The position numbers were made by a program, and so were the translations under genes. Positions 1-8,205 of a DNA stretch of 64,000 bases are shown here, piece by piece; positions within the stretch are counted from its first letter, which is position 1, and every line of letters starts with the position of its first letter. Source of the DNA: Streptomyces sp. CG4 (GTDB lineage: Bacteria > Actinomycetota > Actinomycetes > Streptomycetales > Streptomycetaceae); NCBI RefSeq assembly GCF_041080655.1, contig NZ_CP163525.1, positions 2,480,001-2,544,000 on the forward strand. Reading direction: 5' to 3'. A model generated the notes under the pieces. That model ran no database searches and was not told the DNA's origin. It saw nothing but the letters and a program-made list of their open reading frames with translations.

Positions 1-602
1 CAACGGCCGCCGGGTTTGCGGTCGTTGGACCTGGCCGGTTCCGTGTGGGCCAGCAGGGCGGGGCGGGCGCCGGCCAGCAGGAGCAGCAACAGGGCGCCGG
101 CCAACGCGAAGTGGGCCGGGACGGAGGCGGTCAGCGTCGTCACGCCCGAGCTGAGCAGGGCGGCGGCCAGCAGGCCGGCGCTGAACGTGGCGTGCAGCTG
201 GGACATGGTGGTGCGGTCGTACGTCTGCTCCAGCGCGGCTCCCTGGGCGTTCATGGCCACGTTGAGGCAGCCGACCGCGACTCCGTCCGCGCACACGGCC
301 AGCAGCGCCAGCGGGTAGTCGGGTACGGCGGGCAGGGCTGCCAGTACGGCGATCAGGCACAGCGCCGAGGCCAGGGACAGCCGCCGGGAGCCGAGGCGGC
401 GCATCAGGGCGGCGACCAGCGGGAAGGAGGCGGCAGCGCCGGCCCCGCAGGCCATCAGCAGCAGGCCCACCTCCCCGGCCCCCAGGTCCAGCCGGGTCTT
501 GAGCGCGGGGAGGCGGGAGACCCAGGTGCCGTACTGAAAGCCGAGGAAGCAGAAGAGCGCGGCGATCGACCACTTGGCGCGCCGGAAGGAGGGAGTGGTC
601 AT
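1..602 (-). CDS. MFS transporter (3' end cut by window edge)
   Basis: The minus-strand frame starting with ATG at 602 translates as an integral membrane protein of at least 200 residues with about six hydrophobic segments. It begins MTTPSFRRAKWSIAALF and contains the NVAMNAQG stretch and a downstream HATFSAG stretch typical of the YbjJ/FucP-like part of the major facilitator superfamily. It is the last visible gene of a five-gene operon: its ATG overlaps the TGA of the upstream acetyltransferase by one base. Position at the end of a putative biosynthetic operon suggests export of the product, which is inference. The C-terminal half lies outside the window. Confidence 0.8.
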   Translation of the reverse strand, partial: MTTPSFRRAKWSIAALFCFLGFQYGTWVSRLPALKTRLDLGAGEVGLLLMACGAGAAASFPLVAALMRRLGSRRLSLASALCLIAVLAALPAVPDYPLALLAVCADGVAVGCLNVAMNAQGAALEQTYDRTTMSQLHATFSAGLLAAALLSSGVTTLTASVPAHFALAGALLLLLLAGARPALLAHTEPARSNDRKPGGR

Positions 603-1105
603 CAGCTCGCCTCCCGCAGCGCGACCAGCCGCGCCGACATGTACACCGCGCCGCTGCCGTAGCCGGCCGGCAGCCGCGCCTCGGGATGGGGGCGGTAGCC
701 GTTGGCCCGCCAGAAGGGCTCCTTGCCGGCGACCGCGATCAGCGACATGGTCTCGAAGCCGCGGCCGCGGGCCACGTCCGTCAGATGGCGGACCAGGCGG
801 GTGCCCAGCCCTCTGTGCCGCAGGGGCGCGGTGACGACGAGGTCGTGCAGGTGCAGGTTGGCGGAGCGGTGGGACGTCTGCTCGGCGCGGGCCGGCTCGG
901 GGTAGTGGAACCTCGGGTAGGGCAGGGCCAGTACATAGCCCGCGATCCGGCCGTCGCGGTCCAGCACGAAGCAGGTGCCGGCCGCGGCCCGGGACCGCAG
1001 GCCGGCCTCGCCCTCCGTCAGCGAGGTGTCCGCGTACGCCCCGGCCTCCAAGTCCACGACCTGGGGCCAGTCGGCCTCGGTGAGGCCCCGTATGAGGTCT
1101 CGCAT
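602..1105 (-). CDS. GNAT family N-acetyltransferase
   Basis: A 167-residue protein with the GNAT fold. The acetyl-CoA binding segment (motif A) is visible as LVVTAPLRHRGLGTRL, followed by a beta strand (MSLIAV) and FWRANGYRP, the usual late GNAT motif. It transfers an acyl group from acyl-CoA to an amine; the substrate cannot be read from the sequence. It starts one base after the TGA of the upstream PLP decarboxylase and its stop overlaps the MFS start, so it is translationally coupled in the operon. It could modify a product of the decarboxylase or protect the host. Confidence 0.85.
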   Translation of the reverse strand: MRDLIRGLTEADWPQVVDLEAGAYADTSLTEGEAGLRSRAAAGTCFVLDRDGRIAGYVLALPYPRFHYPEPARAEQTSHRSANLHLHDLVVTAPLRHRGLGTRLVRHLTDVARGRGFETMSLIAVAGKEPFWRANGYRPHPEARLPAGYGSGAVYMSARLVALREAS

Positions 1106-1106
1106 G

Positions 1107-2375
1107 TCAGTGCTGTCCTTCCTGGCCGCGTATGCAGACGCAGGGCAGCGGGCGGATGCCGTTGAAGCCCTGGGTCATGTAGCTGGTGGCGTAGGCGCCG
1201 GCGGAGAGGATCCAGACCGGGTCGCCGGAACCGACGGACCGGGGCACGCGCACCGGGTGCCGGCCGTCGCCGTAGGCGTCGTCGCTGTCGCAGGTGGGGC
1301 CGGCGACGATCGCCAGGACCCGCTCCTCGTCCTCGGGGTGGCCCGGGAAGACCATCCGGTGCGTCAACTGGTCCATTTCGTAGAGGCCGTTGAACTTGCC
1401 GCAGCTGAGGTAGAGCCAGTGCGCGTCGGTTCCGTCCGGCTGCCGGCGGCGGGTGAGCCGGGAGACGTGGGCGCGTACGGCGCCGTGGTCGGCGACCAGA
1501 TGGCGGCCGGGTTCCATGACGAAGGCGAGCGGGGTGGAGGTGAGGGTGCGCAAGTGGTCCATGCCCTCGCGGAGCACGGTGAAGATCTTGTCCAGGGGCG
1601 GGTCGAGGGGGTTGCCGTGCCGGTCCTGGTAGCCGAGCGCGGGCAGGCCGCCGCCGAGGTTGATGTGGTCGGGTACGATCCCCCGCCCGGCCAGCGCCGT
1701 CACGGTCTCGGCGAGGGTGTCCAGGGCCTGCTGCCAGCCCTCCGCGGTCATCTGCTGGGAACCGACGTGGACGGACAGGCCGGCCGGGGTGAGACCGGCC
1801 GCGCGGGCCGTGACCAGCACCCGGACGGCGTCGTCGGGGGTGCAGCCGAACTTGCGGTTCAGGCCCCACACAGCGCCCTCCCCGCTGGTGGCGAGACGGC
1901 AGAACACCTGGGCGCGGGGCGCGTGCGCGGCGATGGCGGTGACATCCTCGATGCTGTCGGTGGCGAAGGTACGGACACCCAGGCGGTGGGCTTCGGCGAT
2001 GTCGTGGTCGGACTTGATGGTGTTGCCGTAGTGGATGTGGTCTGGCTGGGCGCCGGCGTGGAGGGCCTGGGTAATCTCGGCGGGGCTGGCGGTGTCGAAT
2101 CCCGCACCTCTGGAGGCCAGGCAGCGCAGGACTTCGTCGACTGGGCAGGCCTTGAGTGCGAAGCGGATCGTGACTTCGGGCAACTCGTTCAGCAGGGCGT
2201 CGTATTGGTGCTCCATGCCGGTGAGGTCGAAGATGATGCGGTCGGATTCGGCTGCGGCGAGTTCGGTGGCGAGGGGTTCGCCGAGTGGTCCTCTGCGGGT
2301 TCGTTGTGGCTTGTCGCGCCCACGCGGCGGTAGCCGCATGTCAGACGGGGCCCCGCGCCCCTTTGGGGCGCTCAT
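1107..2375 (-). CDS. PLP-dependent Orn/Lys/DAP/Arg decarboxylase family protein
   Basis: A 422-residue fold-type III PLP enzyme. The Schiff-base lysine lies in FALKACP, followed by a conserved HVGSQ histidine, the glycine-rich phosphate-binding GGGLP, EPGR, and GPTCDSDD near the C-terminus, which matches the second-subunit active-site cysteine/aspartate motif of ornithine and diaminopimelate decarboxylases. It should decarboxylate a basic or related amino acid; which one is not decided by the sequence. The frame is open further upstream, but ATG at 2375 overlaps the preceding stop as ATGA, so I choose that start. Its neighbours are a glycosyltransferase-like gene and a GNAT gene, consistent with a dedicated biosynthetic role. 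Confidence 0.82.
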   Translation of the reverse strand: MSAPKGRGAPSDMRLPPRGRDKPQRTRRGPLGEPLATELAAAESDRIIFDLTGMEHQYDALLNELPEVTIRFALKACPVDEVLRCLASRGAGFDTASPAEITQALHAGAQPDHIHYGNTIKSDHDIAEAHRLGVRTFATDSIEDVTAIAAHAPRAQVFCRLATSGEGAVWGLNRKFGCTPDDAVRVLVTARAAGLTPAGLSVHVGSQQMTAEGWQQALDTLAETVTALAGRGIVPDHINLGGGLPALGYQDRHGNPLDPPLDKIFTVLREGMDHLRTLTSTPLAFVMEPGRHLVADHGAVRAHVSRLTRRRQPDGTDAHWLYLSCGKFNGLYEMDQLTHRMVFPGHPEDEERVLAIVAGPTCDSDDAYGDGRHPVRVPRSVGSGDPVWILSAGAYATSYMTQGFNGIRPLPCVCIRGQEGQH

Positions 2376-3664
2376 GTGCGGGCCGCTTCCACAAGTGCCG
2401 GCCAGACGTCGGTCAGGTGGGCGAAGTCCTCGATGTCCCACTCTGCCTGGTCCAGCAACTCGGCACGCTCGTAGGCGAGTTGATCGGCAAATGACGCGTA
2501 TCTGCCACCCAGTTTGCGATAGGCCGTGTCGATCCGGTCCAAGCGCCAGACGTTCTCGGTGCGGTCCAGGTGCGCACTCTCGCGCAGGAGCTCCGTGATC
2601 CGGTCGGGCCGTACCTGCCCGTGATCGTTCAGGAGCCGGTCGCCCTCGGCGGCCATGTGGTCGTAGACGTCGTGGAAGTAGAGCATCGACAGCAGGAACT
2701 TTACGAACCGCCGCTGGTAGGCCGGGAATCCGGTGTCGGTACGGCGTTCGGGGGTGTGGAAGTTCTCGATGTGGCGGTTGTGCAGGATGCCGGGCAGGAC
2801 GGCGTCGTGGACCACATGCAGGAGGAAGTAGTCGCTGCCGATGGTGTCGGTGGCGGGCGGGAGCGGGATGCGTTCGTAGATCGCACGGTCGAAGGCGATG
2901 TTGCACATGTCGACGCGCATGGGGTCGACCACGGTGAGGGTTGCCCGGTCACCGGTGAAGGGTGCCGTGCCCGCGCCGGTGAAGGACTCCTCGACCAGAT
3001 GGCGTTTGCGGTCCTCGGGCCAGTCGCCGGGCGCCCAGAGGCTGACGACGTCGTGGTACACGCCCTCGTCCAGGCGTCGCATCTCCCCGATGTCGACGGA
3101 GAGTTCGCCGATGAAGGAGGCCCCGGCCAGGGAGACCGGGCGGTGCAGCAGCTCCGGAGCGAGGTCGGTGCGGGTGACGCTGCCGGCCGCCTCGGTGGCC
3201 GGGCGGCCGAGGTGCGGCAGTTCGTGGTGGACGGGGAACACCGTTTGTCCGGCGTGGAGTTGGTAGGCGCCGTCGGAGTCCCTGCGGTGCAGCGAGTCGC
3301 AGCCGAGGGCGGCGGCCAGCAGGAAGGCGCGGTTGGTGCAGGCGCCGTAGGAGACGGCGGGCGGCAGCATCAGGTGGAGCAGCCGGTCGGGGTCGGGCAG
3401 GCCCGCGCGCTCGATCGTGCGGTGCAGGAAGACGCGCTGGGCGTACTCGTCGAGGTGGTGGACGGTCACGTGCGGGACCGGGGGAAGGGCGGCGACGGTC
3501 CGGGCGTGTCCGGCGCGCGTGGGGTCGTCGGAGGAGTCGAGGATCAGGAGCTGGACGTCCGCGCCGAAGCGGTCGGCGGCGTAGGCGGCCTCGGCGTGGA
3601 TCGCGGTGAGGGTGGCGGAGCAGGCCCGGTTGGTGGGCAGGCAGAGGCAGATGCGGTGGTTCAC
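2372..3664 (-). CDS. Glycosyltransferase-like protein (DUF6271-like)
   Basis: A 430-residue soluble protein starting with GTG that overlaps the upstream TGA as GTGA. The N-terminus (MNHRICLCLPTNR, then LLILDSSDD) looks like the nucleotide-binding first half of a GT-A glycosyltransferase, and HRRDSDGAYQ resembles a DxD-type metal/sugar-nucleotide site. The rest resembles an uncharacterised family seen mainly in Streptomyces that I recall as DUF6271; I could not check this. It may transfer a sugar or an activated group to a small molecule made by the operon. Function is inferred, not demonstrated. Confidence 0.6.
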   Translation of the reverse strand: MNHRICLCLPTNRACSATLTAIHAEAAYAADRFGADVQLLILDSSDDPTRAGHARTVAALPPVPHVTVHHLDEYAQRVFLHRTIERAGLPDPDRLLHLMLPPAVSYGACTNRAFLLAAALGCDSLHRRDSDGAYQLHAGQTVFPVHHELPHLGRPATEAAGSVTRTDLAPELLHRPVSLAGASFIGELSVDIGEMRRLDEGVYHDVVSLWAPGDWPEDRKRHLVEESFTGAGTAPFTGDRATLTVVDPMRVDMCNIAFDRAIYERIPLPPATDTIGSDYFLLHVVHDAVLPGILHNRHIENFHTPERRTDTGFPAYQRRFVKFLLSMLYFHDVYDHMAAEGDRLLNDHGQVRPDRITELLRESAHLDRTENVWRLDRIDTAYRKLGGRYASFADQLAYERAELLDQAEWDIEDFAHLTDVWPALVEAART

Positions 3665-4695
3665 TGTGCCTCTTTTGCGGTGGCGGTCCAGGAGTCCAGG
3701 CCGAGCAGTTTCCGGCCGAGCGGGGTGAGCGCGGCGGGCCCGTAGCGGTCGGCCTCCGGCTCGCGGGCGTCGCCGAGGAGGGTGCCGTTCCAGTCGGGGG
3801 TCGCGAGGGTGCGCCAGGAGTCGACGCGGGAGTCGCGCAGGGCGGTGTGCTCCTCCAGGGCGGGCATCATCGACAGGTACTGGACGGCTCGGACACCGTT
3901 GTCAGAGAGGTTCGGTGCCACCCCGTGCGCCAGCAGCCCGTTGAAGATGAGCAGGTCACCGGCCTGGAGGTCGGGGCGGATGACCGGGAACTCGGCGCGG
4001 TCGGTGCCGGGGCGGACCGGGTCGCGGCCGGGCGGCCGGGCCACCCGCCACTCCTCGAAGCGGCGGAAGAGTTCCGGGGCGCACTGGAAGCCGCCGAGTT
4101 CGGGCCGGGTGTCGTTGAGGGCGATGATGCCCTGGACGCGCTGGGGCAGGACGGCGCGGGTGGTGTCGACGTCCCAGTGCAGTTCGATGTCGAAGCCGTC
4201 GTCGGTGGGTTCGATCAGGGAGCGGGAACGGGTGCGTATGTTGGGCGGGTTGAGGTTGAGCCGGTCCAGGGTGACCCACAGCTCTGCGCAGTCCCAGACG
4301 TCCACGAAGGCGTCGTAGACCCGCTGGGTCTGGCGGGTGTCCCAGAGGAGCTGGTGGTGGTAGGCCTCGACGAAGCCGTAGATGAACAGGTGCTGGTCGA
4401 GTGCGGAGCGGAACTCCGGTTCCGTGTACCAGGTTTCGGGACGGTCGGGGTCGAGGTGCTGGAACTCCCAGGCGAAGTCGAGGAGTTGCTTGGCCTCGCC
4501 GGGGGTGACGGCCTCGCGGACGACGACGTAGCCGTACGTCTGCCAGAAGGTGAGGTCCGCTTCGGACAGCACCCGCAGGGGGCGGGACTTCTCCAGGTCG
4601 CGCAGCGGGGTGGGGGCGAGGTAGGTCTCGCCGTCGGCGCTGAAGTAGGGGCGCGCCGAGGCGGCTCGGTGGAGGAAGGGGTGGGGCGTTTGCAT
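3661..4695 (-). CDS. Phytanoyl-CoA dioxygenase (PhyH) family Fe(II)/2-oxoglutarate oxygenase
   Basis: A 344-residue member of the PhyH family. The iron-binding HxD pair is in ELHWDVDTT and the distal histidine is in GLLAHGVAPN, with the downstream arginine for 2-oxoglutarate in NGVRAVQYLS. It would hydroxylate or otherwise oxidise a small molecule. A GTG six codons upstream is also open, but the ATG at 4695 has AGAGGA five bases before it, so I prefer it. Its stop overlaps the next gene as GTGA, and it is the first gene of the five-gene operon. The operon lies just downstream of the das locus but a 10-bp hairpin separates them. Confidence 0.85.
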   Translation of the reverse strand: MQTPHPFLHRAASARPYFSADGETYLAPTPLRDLEKSRPLRVLSEADLTFWQTYGYVVVREAVTPGEAKQLLDFAWEFQHLDPDRPETWYTEPEFRSALDQHLFIYGFVEAYHHQLLWDTRQTQRVYDAFVDVWDCAELWVTLDRLNLNPPNIRTRSRSLIEPTDDGFDIELHWDVDTTRAVLPQRVQGIIALNDTRPELGGFQCAPELFRRFEEWRVARPPGRDPVRPGTDRAEFPVIRPDLQAGDLLIFNGLLAHGVAPNLSDNGVRAVQYLSMMPALEEHTALRDSRVDSWRTLATPDWNGTLLGDAREPEADRYGPAALTPLGRKLLGLDSWTATAKEAQ

Positions 4696-4751
4696 GCGAT
4701 TCCTCTGGAACACAAGTGCGGTTGGATCCGGGGAAAGAGCAAGATCGAGCG

Positions 4752-4775
4752 GGCCGCCCGCGCCGGCGGGCGGCC
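4752..4775 (-). terminator. Hairpin after the das operon
   Basis: Two perfect 10-base arms (4752-4761 and 4766-4775) with a 4-base loop lie 14 bases beyond the hexosaminidase stop on the minus strand. There is no U-tract, as is usual for Streptomyces terminators. It could reduce read-through into the PhyH operon. Confidence 0.55.
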
Positions 4776-4789
4776 GGTGAACCCGTGGG

Positions 4790-6274
4790 TCAGCCCGCGA
4801 CGACGGCCTCCGCCGCCGCCACTCCGCAGACCCGGGCGGCGCCGTAGGCGGCGATGTGCAGGGCGCCGCGCGGGGCGGCCTGCGGCAGGCCCATCTCCAC
4901 GACGACGGTGTCGGGGCGGGCGGTGAGCAGGGTGTCGAGGGCGGCGCCCATCCAGGGGTGGCGGTGTTCGTCGCGGACCACGGCGACGATCCGGCGGCCC
5001 CGCAAGGCGGCGAGGGCCGCTTCGCCGGCTCCGTCGCCGGAGAAGGAGGCGGCGTCGGTGCCGGGCAGCAGCCGCTTCAGCTCGGCGGCGACGCCCCAGG
5101 GGGTCTGGTCGCCGACGGCGATGTTGCGCTCCGGTTCGAACTGGGCGACGTGCACAGGGGTGTTGAGCGGGGCGGCGGTGCCGGTACGGGTCACGCGCAG
5201 CGCGCGGCGGGCCGCGACGAGGCCGATCTCCGGCTGGGGCTCGATGTCCGCCCCGCCGCGTGCCCGGGTGGTCCAGGCGGCCAGCTTCCGCACCCGGGCG
5301 GCCGCGTCGGCGAGCCGTTCCTCGGGCAGTTCGCCGCAGCGTACGGCGGCCACGAGGGCGTCCCGGAGCCCCAGGACCGTGCCCTCGTCGCACAGTCCGC
5401 CGCCGACGCAGATGGCGTCGGCGCCGGCCGCGATCGCGAGGACCACGCCGTACTCCAGTCCGTAGGTCCCGGAGATCGCGCGCATCTCCATGCCGTCGGT
5501 GACGATCAGGCCCTGGTAGCCGAGTTCGTCGCGCAGCAGGTCGGTGAGGATGCGGCGGGAGAGGGTGCCGGGGCGGTCGGGGTCGAGGGCGGGCACGAGG
5601 ATGTGCGCGCTCATGATCGCCCGGGTGCCGGCGGCGATGGCCGCGCGGAACGGGGGCAGTTCGCGGGCGTAGAGGGTGTCGGCGTCGACGTCGATGCGGG
5701 GCACGGCGTGGTGGGAGTCGACGTTGGTGTCGCCGTGGCCCGGGAAGTGCTTGGTGCAGGCGGCGACGCCGGTGGACTGCAGGCCCTCGACCCAGGCGGC
5801 GGTGTGCCGGGCGACCAGGGCGGTGCTCGCGCCGAAGGAGCGGACGCCGATGACGGGGTTGTCGGGGTTGGCGTTGACGTCGGCGGAGGGTGCCCAGTCG
5901 AAGTTGACACCGCAGGCGGAGAGGCGCCGGCCCAGTTCGCGGGAGACGGCCCGGGTGAGGTCGGGGTCGTCGACGGCGCCGAGGGCGTGGTTGCCGGGGA
6001 AGGAGGAGCCGGTGCGGACGTCGAGGCGGGTGACGTCGCCGCTCTCCTCGTCGATGGCGACGAGGAGGTCGTCCCGTTCGGCGCGCAACTGCGCGGTGAG
6101 CGCGGTGACTTGGTCCTCGGTGACGACGTTGCGGCCGAACAGGGCGACGGAGGCGAGGCCCTCACCGAGGCGGCGGCGCACCCAGTCGGGGGCGGTGGTG
6201 CCGGCGAACCCGGGCTGGAGCACCGCGAGGGCGTCGCGGGTGAGGGTGTCCGCACCGGTGGCGAGTGTGGTCAT
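4790..6274 (-). CDS. dasD: GH3 beta-N-acetylhexosaminidase (DasD-like)
   Basis: A 494-residue glycoside hydrolase family 3 enzyme. KHFPGHGDTNVDSHH matches the NagZ-type His/Asp motif that distinguishes N-acetylglucosaminidases, and the catalytic nucleophile aspartate is in LIVTDGMEM. No signal peptide is visible, so it should act in the cytoplasm, releasing N-acetylglucosamine from imported chitooligosaccharides. It starts seven bases after the stop of the second permease, in the position where S. griseus and S. coelicolor have dasD. The extra 130 or so C-terminal residues past the barrel look like the usual second alpha/beta domain. Confidence 0.8.
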   Translation of the reverse strand: MTTLATGADTLTRDALAVLQPGFAGTTAPDWVRRRLGEGLASVALFGRNVVTEDQVTALTAQLRAERDDLLVAIDEESGDVTRLDVRTGSSFPGNHALGAVDDPDLTRAVSRELGRRLSACGVNFDWAPSADVNANPDNPVIGVRSFGASTALVARHTAAWVEGLQSTGVAACTKHFPGHGDTNVDSHHAVPRIDVDADTLYARELPPFRAAIAAGTRAIMSAHILVPALDPDRPGTLSRRILTDLLRDELGYQGLIVTDGMEMRAISGTYGLEYGVVLAIAAGADAICVGGGLCDEGTVLGLRDALVAAVRCGELPEERLADAAARVRKLAAWTTRARGGADIEPQPEIGLVAARRALRVTRTGTAAPLNTPVHVAQFEPERNIAVGDQTPWGVAAELKRLLPGTDAASFSGDGAGEAALAALRGRRIVAVVRDEHRHPWMGAALDTLLTARPDTVVVEMGLPQAAPRGALHIAAYGAARVCGVAAAEAVVAG

Positions 6275-6280
6275 CGGGCG

Positions 6281-7111
6281 TCATCCCTTCACGGCGCCGT
6301 CGGTCAGACCGCTGACAGCCTTGCGTTGCAGGAAGATGAAGAGGATCAGGATGGGCAGCGCGAACAGGGACGAGGCGGCCATGGTGGCGCCCCAGTCGTC
6401 GCCGAACGCGGTCTGGAACTGCGACAGCCACAGCGGCAGCGTCTGCTTGTCGATGTCCTTGTTGAGGATCAGGACGAGCGGGAACTCGTTCCAGGCGGTG
6501 ATGAACCCGAACAGCGAGGTCGCCATCAGACCGGGGGCCAGCAGCGGGAGGATGACCCGGACGAAGGCCTGGAAGCGGGTGCAGCCGTCGACCATGGCCG
6601 CCTCCTCCAGGTCCTTCGGCACGGCGGCCACATAGCCGCGCAGTGTCAGGACGGTCAGCGGGAGCACCATCATCGTGTAGAAGACGGTGAGCGGGACCAG
6701 GCTGTCCAGCATGTCGTTGTCGCGGACGATCATGTAGATGGCGATGACCATGACCTCCCAGGGGGCCATCTGCGCCAGCATGAACGTCACGATGAGCCCG
6801 CGCCTGCCCTTGAACCGCATCCGGGCCAGGGCGAAGGCCGCGAAGAGCGCGATGACGAGCGAGAAGACGACCGAAAGGACCGTCACGGTCACGGAGTTGG
6901 CGACCAGCGTCCAGAAGTGGTCGGCGTCGATCGCCTTCTTGAAGTGGCTGAGGGTGACGTCCGTCGGGAACCACACCGGGTTCTCGGAGATGATGTCGCC
7001 GGTCGGCTTGAAGGCCGTCGCGAACATCCAGTAGACGGGGAACACGAAGCCGACGAAGAGGACGGCGGCGGTCGCGTTGGGCCAAATACGGCCGAAGAGC
7101 GAGCGCTTCAC
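6281..7111 (-). CDS. dasC: Sugar ABC transporter permease (DasC-like)
   Basis: A 276-residue permease of the MalG type with six hydrophobic segments. The cytoplasmic EAA loop is seen as DLEEAAMVDGCTRFQAF, which contacts the ATPase. The start is GTG at 7111, overlapping the stop of the first permease as GTGA, which rules out the longer open frame. No ATPase gene lies nearby, as expected for Streptomyces sugar importers that share the MsiK ATPase. Together with DasA and DasB it should import chitobiose or related N-acetylglucosamine oligomers. Confidence 0.82.
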   Translation of the reverse strand: MKRSLFGRIWPNATAAVLFVGFVFPVYWMFATAFKPTGDIISENPVWFPTDVTLSHFKKAIDADHFWTLVANSVTVTVLSVVFSLVIALFAAFALARMRFKGRRGLIVTFMLAQMAPWEVMVIAIYMIVRDNDMLDSLVPLTVFYTMMVLPLTVLTLRGYVAAVPKDLEEAAMVDGCTRFQAFVRVILPLLAPGLMATSLFGFITAWNEFPLVLILNKDIDKQTLPLWLSQFQTAFGDDWGATMAASSLFALPILILFIFLQRKAVSGLTDGAVKG

Positions 7112-8106
7112 AGCTCGTCCTCCTCTTGCTTGAGCACCATGCGCAGGTAGTACGAGGTGATGACGAGCAGGATCAGGATGGTCAGGAAGGAGATCGCCGC
7201 GCCGACGCCGAAGTGCTGGTTGCCGACGCCCTCGACGAAGGCGTAGATCGGCAGCGTCTCGGTGAGGCGGTCGGGGCCGCCCTGGTTGATCGCGAAGATC
7301 TGGGTGAACGCCTTGAAGACCCAGATGACCTCGAGGAAGGTCGTGGCGTACAGGAATGGCCGCAGGAAGGGCAGGGTCACCGAGGTGAAGCTCTGCCAGG
7401 CGCCGGCGCCGTCCAGGGACGCGGCCTCGTACAGCTCCTTGGGGATCGTGGTGGTGGCGGCGTAGAGGTTGATCGCCACGAACGGGATCGACTGCCACAC
7501 GATGAGCAGGACGACCACGGAGAAGGTGGAGAACTGGCTGCCGAGCCAGTTGTGGCCGGCCATGGAGTGCCAGCCGAGCTTGTCCAGGGCCCAGTTGACG
7601 ACGCCGAAGCGCTGGGCGAACAGCCACTGGTAGACGGTGGTGGCGGCGACCGGGGGCATCGCCCAGGCCAGGACGAGGCCCACCATGAGCAACAGCCGTG
7701 TCTTCTTCCCGAGCCGGGCCAGCAGCAGCCCGATCAGGGTGCCGAGCCCCATGATGAGGACCACGTTGGCGGCGGTGAAGAAGACGGTGCGCTCTACGAC
7801 GTGCCAGAACTCCGGCTCGGACAGCACCTGCCGGTAGTTCTCGATGCCGTTCCACTCGGTGAGGTGCTGGATGAGCTGCCGCGGGTTGAGGTTCTGGAAC
7901 GACAGGATGCCGTTCTTGACCAGGGGCCAGCCGAGCAGGACCACCGTGGCCAGCAGCGCGGGCAGCAGGAGCAGGTAGGGGGCGGCAACGCCGCGGCGGG
8001 ACGGGGACCCGGAGTCACGGTCCGCACCCCGCGGCGGCCCCGGTATCCGGGCCTTGCGGACAGCGGGCTCCCCGGCCGTGTCCGTGCCTTCGGTCTGCAC
8101 TGACAT
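7108..8106 (-). CDS. dasB: Sugar ABC transporter permease (DasB-like)
   Basis: A 332-residue MalF-type permease. About 45 hydrophilic N-terminal residues precede the first membrane segment (YLLLLPALLATVVLL), five more segments follow, and the EAA loop reads ELYEAASLDGAGAWQSF. It pairs with the overlapping downstream permease to form the membrane channel of the importer. It lies about 100 bases after the solute-binding protein gene, with a strong hairpin in the gap. Confidence 0.82.
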   Translation of the reverse strand: MSVQTEGTDTAGEPAVRKARIPGPPRGADRDSGSPSRRGVAAPYLLLLPALLATVVLLGWPLVKNGILSFQNLNPRQLIQHLTEWNGIENYRQVLSEPEFWHVVERTVFFTAANVVLIMGLGTLIGLLLARLGKKTRLLLMVGLVLAWAMPPVAATTVYQWLFAQRFGVVNWALDKLGWHSMAGHNWLGSQFSTFSVVVLLIVWQSIPFVAINLYAATTTIPKELYEAASLDGAGAWQSFTSVTLPFLRPFLYATTFLEVIWVFKAFTQIFAINQGGPDRLTETLPIYAFVEGVGNQHFGVGAAISFLTILILLVITSYYLRMVLKQEEDEL

Positions 8107-8170
8107 GAATTGCCATCTCTTCCGTGGCCGTACGAACTCCCCGTGCCGTACGTGCGGACGGCGCGGGGAG

Positions 8171-8198
8171 CCGGGGGCGCCTGCGGCGGCGCCCCCGG
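8171..8198 (-). terminator. Hairpin between dasA and dasB
   Basis: Arms 8171-8181 and 8188-8198 are perfect 11-base complements around a 6-base loop, seven bases after the dasA stop. There is no U-tract. In binding-protein operons such intercistronic hairpins often protect or partly terminate the message, giving more binding protein than permease. Confidence 0.6.
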
Positions 8199-8205
8199 CG
8201 GGTCA

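Noticed and set aside
2376..2906. N-terminal extension of the PLP decarboxylase
   Set aside because: The extension is antisense-like Arg/Pro-rich sequence inside the upstream glycosyltransferase-like gene, while ATG 2375 gives a normal ATGA coupling and family length.
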